From Aquificota bacterium (GTDB taxonomy: Bacteria; Aquificota; Aquificia; Aquificales; Aquificaceae), in the NCBI GenBank assembly GCA_024280065.1, contig JAJRQX010000152.1, positions 1 to 5,693 on the forward strand: a stretch of DNA of 5,693 bases, read 5' to 3'. Shown here in pieces: positions 1 through 5,348 of the stretch; the stretch's first letter is position 1; each line of letters opens with the position of its first letter. Position numbers and translations under genes: made by a program. The notes beneath the pieces were generated by a model that was not told the origin of the DNA, made no database searches, and saw nothing but the letters and a program-made list of their open reading frames with translations.

Positions 1-1764
1 AAGACGGTGATGTTCACCCTGAACGCGGACACGATAGGCCAGATGTCCTGTAACCCCGCTATAGGAGGTATAGCCAAGGGGATAGTGGTAAGGGAGATAG
101 ACGCCCTGGGGGGAGAGATGGGGAAGGCGATAGACCACACGGGTATACAGTTCAAGATGCTGAACACCCGCAAAGGCAAGGCGGTTCAGTCCCCGAGGGC
201 ACAGGCGGACAAGAAGAGATACAGGGAGTACATGAAGAGGGTATGCGAGAACCAGGAGAACCTCTACATAAAGCAGGATGAGGTTGTTGACATAATCCTG
301 AACTCCAGAAACGAAGTTGTTGCTGTGAGGACCAAGCTCGGCCTTGAGTATAAGGTCAAGGCGGTTGTGGTGACAACAGGAACCTTCCTGAACGGCCTTA
401 TATACATAGGAGACAAAACCTTCCCCGCGGGCAGGGCATGGGAGCCGAGGTCCGAGAGCCTCGCCGACTTCTACAGGAGGATGGGCTTTCCACTTCTCAG
501 GTTCAAGACGGGCACACCCGCAAGGCTTGACAGAAGGACCATAGACTTCTCCGCCCTGGAGAGGGCTCCGGGAGACGACCCGCCACCCAAATTCTCCTTC
601 TGGACAGAACCCGTCGGTTCCTACTGGTTCCCCCCAGGTAAGGAGCAGGTAGACTGCTGGATAACCTATACGACCGAGAAGACCCATGAGATAATAAGGA
701 AGAACCTCCACAGAACCGCACTATACGGTGGTCTCATAAAGGGTATAGGTCCGAGATACTGTCCTTCCATAGAGGACAAGGTAGTCACGTTCCCGGATAA
801 GCCGAGGCACACCGTCTTCCTTGAACCAGAAGGCCTTGACACCGTAGAGATCTACCCAAACGGCCTCTCTACTTCCCTACCCGAGGAGGTCCAGTGGGAG
901 ATGTACAGGTCCATACCCGGCCTTGAGAGGGTGGAATTGATAAGACCGGCCTACGCAATTGAATACGACGTCGTCCCACCTACGGAACTCTACCCAACCC
1001 TTGAGACAAAGAAGGTTAAGGGCCTCTTCCATGCAGGTAACTTCAACGGAACCACCGGATACGAGGAGGCCGCAGGTCAGGGGATAGTGGCGGGTATAAA
1101 CGCTGCCCTCAGAGCTTTCGGGAAGGAGCCCATATACCTGAGGAGGGACGAGAGCTACATAGGTGTGATGATAGACGACCTGACCACCAAAGGTGTTACC
1201 GAACCTTACAGGCTCTTTACCTCAAGATCCGAATACAGGCTTTACCTGAGACAGGACAATGCCATCTTAAGGCTTGCCAAACTTGGCCACTCCCTCGGAC
1301 TTCTGACAGATGAGCAGTTCAAACTCGTCAAGGAGCTTGAGGGAGAGATAGAGAGGTGGAAGGAGTTTTACAAGACGGAGAGGGTGTCCGTTGCTGTCGG
1401 GGAGGGGACGAGGAGCTACTCAATAGCCACCCTCTTTACCGCCAACCATACCATGGAGGACATAAAGGAGAAGTTCGGCTACGAGATACCGGAGCACCCT
1501 TACGTCAGAGAGGAGGTGGAGATCCAGCTCAAATACGAACCGTACATAGAGAGAGAAAAAAAACTCAACGAGAAGCTGAAGAAGCTGGAGGACGTGGAGA
1601 TACCTAAGGACATAGACTACGACAGTGTTCCCGGACTCACGAACGAAGCGAGGGAGAAGCTGAAGAAGATGAGACCCTTAACCGTTGGTCAGGCCTCCCG
1701 CATAGACGGGATAACTCCGGCTACCATAACCGCCCTCCTCATATACCTTGGCAAGCTGGAGTGA
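1..1764 (+). CDS. mnmG: MnmG (GidA), tRNA uridine-34 carboxymethylaminomethyl modification flavoprotein, 5'-partial
   Basis: With MnmE, MnmG forms the cytoplasmic complex that installs the (carboxymethyl)aminomethyl group at C5 of wobble U34 in tRNAs reading NNA/NNG codons, using FAD, NADH, a folate one-carbon unit and GTP hydrolysed by MnmE. The frame is open from base 1 (587 codons). It begins at the residue matching about position 31 of E. coli MnmG, so the first FAD-binding GxGxxG strand lies outside the window and the in-frame GTG at 7 and ATG at 10 are not the real start. Numbering from base 1, visible family signatures are the CNPAIGG block with conserved Cys17, KTGTP at 169-173, YCPSIEDK with conserved Cys254, YPNGLSTSLP at 285-294, the FAD-binding GNFNGTTGYEEAAGQG at 346-361, EPYRLFTSRSEYRL at 401-414, and the C-terminal MnmE/tRNA-binding region with GQASRIDGITPA at 563-574. 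The reconstructed length of about 617 aa is normal. The stop lies 5 bp from the stop of the convergent lipoyl gene. Identification is very secure. Confidence 0.98.
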   Translation, partial: KTVMFTLNADTIGQMSCNPAIGGIAKGIVVREIDALGGEMGKAIDHTGIQFKMLNTRKGKAVQSPRAQADKKRYREYMKRVCENQENLYIKQDEVVDIILNSRNEVVAVRTKLGLEYKVKAVVVTTGTFLNGLIYIGDKTFPAGRAWEPRSESLADFYRRMGFPLLRFKTGTPARLDRRTIDFSALERAPGDDPPPKFSFWTEPVGSYWFPPGKEQVDCWITYTTEKTHEIIRKNLHRTALYGGLIKGIGPRYCPSIEDKVVTFPDKPRHTVFLEPEGLDTVEIYPNGLSTSLPEEVQWEMYRSIPGLERVELIRPAYAIEYDVVPPTELYPTLETKKVKGLFHAGNFNGTTGYEEAAGQGIVAGINAALRAFGKEPIYLRRDESYIGVMIDDLTTKGVTEPYRLFTSRSEYRLYLRQDNAILRLAKLGHSLGLLTDEQFKLVKELEGEIERWKEFYKTERVSVAVGEGTRSYSIATLFTANHTMEDIKEKFGYEIPEHPYVREEVEIQLKYEPYIEREKKLNEKLKKLEDVEIPKDIDYDSVPGLTNEAREKLKKMRPLTVGQASRIDGITPATITALLIYLGKLE

Positions 1765-1769
1765 GAGTC

Positions 1770-2423
1770 CTATGCAGGCTTCCTCACAGGGGATCCGAGG
1801 TAAAGGGCGGACAGGAGGGCCTCAACCAGGTCTCCCTTTCTTACCCCGATCTCCTCAAGGCTGATTATCCGTTTCCTGAGCTTCTCTTCGGGTATTTTCA
1901 GTATCCTGGAAGCGGTTCCGTAGTCAAAGGTGATGTAAACGCTCCCGTGAATTAGAAAGGCACGTCTTAAGGTCCTCATGGCCATGGCCACCACCTTCTT
2001 CCCTCCTAAGGTCAGCTCCCCGAATGTAGGGACGAAGAAGCAGTAGTATCTTTCTAAATATCTCCCCCTGAACCTCTCAAACCTGAGCATGACACCTATC
2101 TTGGAGAAGATGTCAATGATAAACTTAGCAAAGCTGGAGTATATACCGCAGGGGGTATCTCCCCACCTCTCTTTGAGGTCTACTAGGGCAAAGGAGAGGT
2201 CCCAGCCGTGGAGCAAAGCCCCTCCGCCGGTAGGTCTTCTGACAACAGGAACGGTGATGTTCTCGGGAGGCTTCTGGGAGTAGCCTATGCTAAGGCAAAC
2301 CCTGTTCCACTCGTAGATCCTGAAGGCTGGCTCCCCAGACCCATCCTCAAGGGAGAGGAGGAGCTTCTTATCCTTCTCCATGTTCTCCTCAGGGGAGAGC
2401 CTCTCAAGGGGTAGAACTCTCAT
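1770..2423 (-). CDS. Lipoate/octanoate protein ligase-transferase family protein (LplA/LipM-like, short form)
   Basis: This is a 217-aa single-domain member of the biotin/lipoate A/B ligase fold (PF03099 type), which transfers lipoyl or octanoyl groups to lipoyl-domain proteins such as GcvH or 2-oxoacid dehydrogenase E2. Seen: a family-like N-terminal region (SPEENMEKD, then FRIYEW and LSIGYSQ), the substrate-binding RRPTGGGALLH at 62-72, Cys128, the GGKK loop with the expected catalytic lysine at 142/143, and IHGS at 158-161. Cys128 sits about 14 residues before that lysine, as does the active-site Cys of B. subtilis-type LipM (from memory), which favours octanoyltransferase. The GGG of RRPTGGG is more LplA-like. 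There is no room for the C-terminal accessory domain of E. coli LplA, so a ligase would need a separate LplB partner. Residues after the lysine read VVAMA where the family usually has a G-S-A motif. The ATG is supported by the N-terminal alignment, but no Shine-Dalgarno precedes it; translation may be coupled to the helicase stop 14 bp upstream. Fold is secure; exact reaction is open. Confidence 0.85.
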   Translation of the reverse strand: MRVLPLERLSPEENMEKDKKLLLSLEDGSGEPAFRIYEWNRVCLSIGYSQKPPENITVPVVRRPTGGGALLHGWDLSFALVDLKERWGDTPCGIYSSFAKFIIDIFSKIGVMLRFERFRGRYLERYYCFFVPTFGELTLGGKKVVAMAMRTLRRAFLIHGSVYITFDYGTASRILKIPEEKLRKRIISLEEIGVRKGDLVEALLSALYLGSPVRKPA

Positions 2424-2437
2424 GGTTTTAATCTACT

Positions 2438-3523
2438 TCATGCTACCGACTTCTTGAACTTTCTTATCCTGATCAGGTTTGCCTTCTCCGAGGGCGAGAC
2501 CAGGTTTATGGCGGTCCCTTCCCTTCCGAGCCTCCCGGTCCTTCCTATCCTGTGGATGTAAACCTTGGGGTCATCAGGTATGTGGTAGTTGATGATCACG
2601 GAGACACCCTCTATGTCAAGACCTCTTGAAGCCACGTCTGTGGCTACCAGAACCTTGACCTCTCCTCTCCTGAAGGCCCTCATGACGGCCTCCCTTTTTC
2701 TCTGGCTCATGTCCCCATGAAGGTCCGAGGCCTTGAAACCTCTTCTCCTTAATAGGCTGGCAAGCTCCCTGGCGTTCTTCCTCATCTTTACGAAGACCAT
2801 GATCTTCCTGTCCTCATTCTCCTTCAGTATCCTCTCAAGCTCCCTTACCTTCTGGTTCTCGCTCCCTATCCTCAGGACTATCTCGTTTATCTTCGGCCTC
2901 ATATCTCCCGGGTCAGCACTCACATGGTCGTAGCCTTCCTTCAGGTATCTGACAGCGGACTCCATTATCTCATCCGGAACTGTTGCGGAGACAAGGAAGG
3001 TCTGCCTGTCCCCGGGCGTTCTTGAGACTATCCAGTCCACCTCCTCCCTGAAACCCATGTCCAGCATCACGTCCATCTCGTCAAGGACAAGATACCTGAC
3101 CCCGTCTAACCTGAGGATCCCCCTCTCTATCAGGTCCCTTATCCTGCCCGGTGTCCCAGCAACTACGTGTGGTTCTCTCCTTGACAAGACCTCGGCGTCT
3201 TTTGAAACTGGGGTCCCGCCGTAGAAGGCAAAGATATTTACCGCCAGGAACTTCGCCATGTCCCTCATGTGGTCCCTTATCTGGATAGCGAGCTCCCTTG
3301 TGGGAGCTAGTATGAGGGCCCTCTCACCGTAGGAGATCCTCTCCAGTATGGGGAGGGCAAAGGCTCCCGTCTTTCCAGTTCCTGTCCTCGCCTGTATCAG
3401 AAGGTCTCTACCTTTCAGGGCGAGGGGTATAGCTACCTCCTGTATAGGCGTTGGCTTTAAGAAGCCCATGACATTCAAGGCTTTTTGGATCTCATCTCTC
3501 AGCTGTGAGAATTCAAACCGCAT
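2438..3523 (-). CDS. DEAD-box ATP-dependent RNA helicase, minimal core, DEMD variant
   Basis: This cytoplasmic ATP-dependent RNA remodelling enzyme probably acts in ribosome assembly, RNA decay or translation. It is 361 aa and consists of the two RecA domains with almost nothing added, comparable in size to archaeal minimal DEAD proteins and lacking the C-terminal RNA-binding tails of DbpA, CsdA or RhlE. Motifs in order: Q motif with GFLKPTPIQ at 20-28; Walker A ARTGTGKT at 45-52; PTRELA at 74-79; GG at 102-103; TPGR at 124-127; motif II DEMD at 148-151; SAT at 179-181; LHGD at 268-271; ATDVASRGLD at 294-303; HRIGRTGR at 324-331. All catalytic residues are present; the only departure is Met for Ala in DEAD. 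The start is fixed by a near-perfect Shine-Dalgarno 4 nt before the ATG at 3523. The frame stays open to a TTG at 3580, but that would place the Shine-Dalgarno inside the gene. The lipoyl-transfer gene follows 14 bp downstream, so the two are probably one transcript. The substrate cannot be read from sequence. Confidence 0.96.
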   Translation of the reverse strand: MRFEFSQLRDEIQKALNVMGFLKPTPIQEVAIPLALKGRDLLIQARTGTGKTGAFALPILERISYGERALILAPTRELAIQIRDHMRDMAKFLAVNIFAFYGGTPVSKDAEVLSRREPHVVAGTPGRIRDLIERGILRLDGVRYLVLDEMDVMLDMGFREEVDWIVSRTPGDRQTFLVSATVPDEIMESAVRYLKEGYDHVSADPGDMRPKINEIVLRIGSENQKVRELERILKENEDRKIMVFVKMRKNARELASLLRRRGFKASDLHGDMSQRKREAVMRAFRRGEVKVLVATDVASRGLDIEGVSVIINYHIPDDPKVYIHRIGRTGRLGREGTAINLVSPSEKANLIRIRKFKKSVA

Positions 3524-3527
3524 TCCG

Positions 3528-3536
3528 ACCTCCTTT
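3528..3536 (-). promoter_or_regulatory. Strong ribosome binding site of the DEAD-box helicase
   Basis: On the minus strand this reads AAAGGAGGT, complementary to the 3' end of 16S rRNA, 4 nt before the ATG at 3523. It decides the start against the longer in-frame TTG-initiated version. Confidence 0.9.
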
Positions 3537-3617
3537 AAAGTGTGTCCGATCCAATTTAACAGATCTTTTAACTTTTGCAAGTAGAGTTTTCAGGGTGTTA
3601 TCCTAAAGGAAGACCAG
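3537..3617. promoter_or_regulatory. Divergent control region between helicase and DUF996-like gene
   Basis: This AT-rich stretch separates two divergent ribosome binding sites and must hold both promoters. A self-complementary TTGCAA at 3575-3580 could serve as a -35 element in either direction. Rightward, an 18-bp spacer leads to TATCCT at 3599-3604. Leftward, a 15-bp spacer leads to TTAAAT at 3559-3554. Each hexamer matches the sigma-70 consensus at only 4 of 6 positions, so the location of promoter activity is well supported by gene layout, but the exact boxes are tentative. Confidence 0.6.
3556..3571. promoter_or_regulatory. 16-bp near-perfect palindrome, candidate operator
   Basis: TTAACAGATCTTTTAA is symmetric about its AGATCT centre, with only one mismatched pair (C3560 against T3567). 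It overlaps the proposed leftward -10 box of the helicase promoter and lies upstream of the DUF996-like gene, which is where a repressor site would act. Low sequence complexity makes chance symmetry possible, and no regulator is encoded in the window. Confidence 0.3.
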
Positions 3618-3626
3618 AAAGGAGGT
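3618..3626 (+). promoter_or_regulatory. Ribosome binding site of the DUF996-like gene
   Basis: AAAGGAGGT lies 7 nt before the ATG at 3634. It excludes the in-frame GTG at 3625, which falls inside the Shine-Dalgarno, and sets the protein at 186 aa. Confidence 0.9.
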
Positions 3627-3633
3627 GAAGGGG

Positions 3634-4194
3634 ATGACCAGACAGACCAAACAGATGGGTGGCTGGGGCCTTGTGGTGGCTCTCGCTGGGAGCGTTCTCG
3701 GCATCGTTATACCTATCTTTTGGATAGTTTTCCTCACAGGCTGGGTTATAGCCATACTCGCTTATATGAGGGCTTCAGATGAGTATAGTGAGCCGGCTAT
3801 AAAGAACAACGTGATAACAGCCCTCATCCTCATGATAGTCTATTGGGTTGTTATGTTCCTTTCAGGCGGTGCGATGATTGCGGGCGTGATGACAGCCATG
3901 GTGGGTGAGGGTCACATGGGTATGACCATGGGGGGTATCGGTCTTCTTGGTCTGATCGTTGCCTGGATACTTGGTGTGGTCGCATCCTGGTTCTGGTATA
4001 AGGCGAACAGGATGATGACCCAGAAGAGCGGTGTGAACCTATTTAAGATAGGGGGTCTCCTCTTCTTCATAGGTGAGATACTTACGGTGATCTTCGTGGG
4101 AAGTCTTCTGATACTTGCAGGTCTTATAGTTCTGATAGTCGCCTGGTTCAGTGTTCAGGAAGAAGTTGGGGAGGCTCAGGCGTCGCCCTCGTAA
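3634..4194 (+). CDS. Multi-pass membrane protein resembling DUF996
   Basis: This is a 186-aa hydrophobic protein of unknown function, expected in the cytoplasmic membrane. Numbering from the ATG at 3634, hydrophobic segments fall at about 12-28, 29-45, 59-77, 100-121, 137-153 and 155-173, suggesting five or six membrane passes; the segments at 12-45 and 137-173 look like tight hairpins. The C-terminal half, with a polar loop (residues 122-135), then NLFKIGGLLFFIGEILTVI and a final hydrophobic helix ending in WFSV, resembles DUF996 (PF06195), a poorly characterised family of archaea and bacteria; I assign this from memory of the family pattern. Residues 81-99 are unusually rich in Met with one His, including HMGMTM. 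No signal peptide cleavage site or enzyme motif is visible. The gene is divergent from the helicase, and its last 19 bp overlap the 3' end of mqnE on the other strand. The reading frame is secure; the family assignment is moderate. Confidence 0.6.
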   Translation: MTRQTKQMGGWGLVVALAGSVLGIVIPIFWIVFLTGWVIAILAYMRASDEYSEPAIKNNVITALILMIVYWVVMFLSGGAMIAGVMTAMVGEGHMGMTMGGIGLLGLIVAWILGVVASWFWYKANRMMTQKSGVNLFKIGGLLFFIGEILTVIFVGSLLILAGLIVLIVAWFSVQEEVGEAQASPS

Positions 4195-5297
4195 ACCCTT
4201 ACCACTCTGTAGAAGGTATCCCTTTCAACAGGCACCTTCCCTGCCTTCCTTATAAGGTTGACGAGCCTGTCCACCGAGTGGCCGTAGGCGGACTTAGTCC
4301 CGGCCGCGTGGACGATCCTCTCCTCCTCTATGGTCCCGTCTAAGTCGTCAGCACCGAAGTTCAGTGCTACCTGGGCTACCTTCTCTCCTAGGGTAACCCA
4401 GTAGGCCTTTATGTGGTCAAAGTTGTCAAGGAATATCCTTGAGACGGCTACGGTCTTCAGGTCGTCCACGGAGGAGGTCCTTCTGCCGCCCAGCCGTGTC
4501 CCTTCCGGCCAGTAGGCTAAGGGTATGAAGACCTGAAACCCTCCCGTCTCGTCTTGGAGCTCCCTTATCCTCGCCATGTGGTCCACCCTCTCCTCAAGGG
4601 TCTCAACGTGTCCGTAAAGCATTGTGGCGTTCGTGGGTATCCCGAGCCTGTGGGCGGTCCTGTGGACCTCAAGGTATTCCTCCGCCTTGGCCTTGTAAGG
4701 AGCTATTATCCTCCTTACCCTCTCCGAAAAGATCTCGGCCCCTCCGCCAGGAATAGCATCAAGGCCGGCCTCCTTCAGCTCAAGGAGGACATCCTCATAG
4801 CTCTTCCCCGATATCTTGGCCATGTGGTGTATCTCAACTGCTGTCCAGGCCTTCACCACAATGTCAGGAAACCTTAACTTTATAACCCTTACTATCTCCA
4901 CGTATCTGCTGTAGTCCCAGTGGGAAGGTATGCCTCCTACTATGTGGACCTCCCTGCCTCCCGCCCTGTAGGTCTCCTCCACCTTCCTGAGTATCTCCTC
5001 AAGGCTCATCTCGTAAGCCTTGGGATCGGACCTGGTCACTCCGAAGGCACAGAAGTCGCACTGATACATGCATACGTTGGTCGGGTTTATCTGCCTGTTC
5101 ACTATGAAGTAGGCCTTCATGCCGTTCTTTTTCCTGTTTATGTATTCCGCTACCATGCCTAAAAGGGTTAGATTGTCTGACTTGAAGAGCTTTACCGCTT
5201 CCTCCTCCGTGATCCTCTTTCCCTCAAGGGCCTTCTCCGCTATTTTGGCAGTTTCCTTCTCCGCGGTTCTCAGCAGGTCCTCTAAGAGAGTTTCCAT
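4176..5297 (-). CDS. mqnE: MqnE, aminofutalosine synthase (radical SAM)
   Basis: This enzyme catalyses an early step of the futalosine pathway to menaquinone and related naphthoquinones: the 5'-deoxyadenosyl radical from SAM adds to 3-[(1-carboxyvinyl)oxy]benzoate (product of MqnA), giving aminofutalosine with loss of CO2. It is 373 aa, the usual length. The [4Fe-4S] cluster motif CxxxCxxC is at Cys76, Cys80 and Cys83, within NPTNVCMYQCDFCAFG. Further family features are VHIVGGIP at 118-124, KAWTAVEIHHMAKISG at 149-164, LDAIPGGGAEIF at 179-190, HRTAHRLGIPTNATMLYGH at 212-230 and ELQDETGGFQVFIPLAYWPE at 246-265. These fit MqnE better than the related MqnC. The ATG is followed by the expected helical N-terminal region, and an in-frame stop lies just upstream, so there is no longer version; the Shine-Dalgarno is weak. 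No other menaquinone gene is present, so the pathway genes are scattered, as is common in this lineage. Function is highly likely. Confidence 0.93.
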   Translation of the reverse strand: METLLEDLLRTAEKETAKIAEKALEGKRITEEEAVKLFKSDNLTLLGMVAEYINRKKNGMKAYFIVNRQINPTNVCMYQCDFCAFGVTRSDPKAYEMSLEEILRKVEETYRAGGREVHIVGGIPSHWDYSRYVEIVRVIKLRFPDIVVKAWTAVEIHHMAKISGKSYEDVLLELKEAGLDAIPGGGAEIFSERVRRIIAPYKAKAEEYLEVHRTAHRLGIPTNATMLYGHVETLEERVDHMARIRELQDETGGFQVFIPLAYWPEGTRLGGRRTSSVDDLKTVAVSRIFLDNFDHIKAYWVTLGEKVAQVALNFGADDLDGTIEEERIVHAAGTKSAYGHSVDRLVNLIRKAGKVPVERDTFYRVVRVYEGDA

Positions 5298-5348
5298 GAC
5301 CTGAAAATAATACTATATTTGTGTGTGGAGGTTTACGCTTCAGGTCAT
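5296..5348. repeat. Perfect 10-bp inverted repeat flanking the mqnE/membrane-gene start region
   Basis: ATGACCTGAA at 5296-5305 is matched exactly by its reverse complement TTCAGGTCAT at 5339-5348, with 33 bp between. The left arm includes part of the mqnE start codon; the right arm lies at codons 6-9 of the rightward gene. The arms bracket the AT-rich promoter candidates. It could be a paired operator, a transcript hairpin or coincidence. The repeat is seen directly; its role is unknown. Confidence 0.5.
5298..5322. promoter_or_regulatory. Short divergent promoter region between mqnE and membrane protein gene
   Basis: Only 25 bp of AT-rich DNA separate the two proposed starts. Rightward -10 candidates are TACTAT (5311-5316) and TATATT (5314-5319); the latter has a poor TTTCCA -35 at 5291-5296 with a 17-bp spacer. 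Leftward, TATTAT ends 10 nt before the mqnE ATG and TATAGT lies further upstream, neither with a recognisable -35. The spacing implies very short or absent 5' leaders on both transcripts. Tentative. Confidence 0.4.

Noticed and set aside
7..12. GTG/ATG at the left edge as the start of mnmG
   Set aside because: Alignment with known MnmG shows about 30 residues, including the FAD GxGxxG motif, are missing upstream, so the gene is cut by the window.
503..721. Opposite-strand open frame within mnmG
   Set aside because: It lies wholly inside a strongly conserved gene and shows no protein-like motif; it arises from the codon bias of mnmG.
1761..1787. GTGAG/CTCAC stem across the mnmG-lipoyl gene junction as a terminator
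   Set aside because: The stem is only 5 bp with a large loop and no T-tract on either strand.
2379..2381. Alternative ATG start of the lipoyl enzyme at residue 15, preceded by GAGGAG
   Set aside because: The spacing is only 3 nt and the preceding residues match the usual first strand of the family, so the upstream ATG fits better.
2089..2414. Plus-strand open frames opposite the lipoyl enzyme
   Set aside because: They overlap a conserved domain on the other strand and carry no independent coding signal.
3524..3580. 19-residue N-terminal extension of the helicase from a TTG start
   Set aside because: A near-perfect Shine-Dalgarno lies inside it, 4 nt before an ATG, and the Q motif begins properly after that ATG.
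4554..5162. Plus-strand open frames opposite mqnE
   Set aside because: They mirror conserved mqnE codons, have no ribosome binding sites and show no recognisable domain.
4176..5297. Assignment as MqnC or a FO synthase/ThiH-like radical SAM protein
   Set aside because: The VHIVGGIP, TAVEIHH, PGGGAEIF and ELQDETGGFQ blocks fit MqnE more closely.
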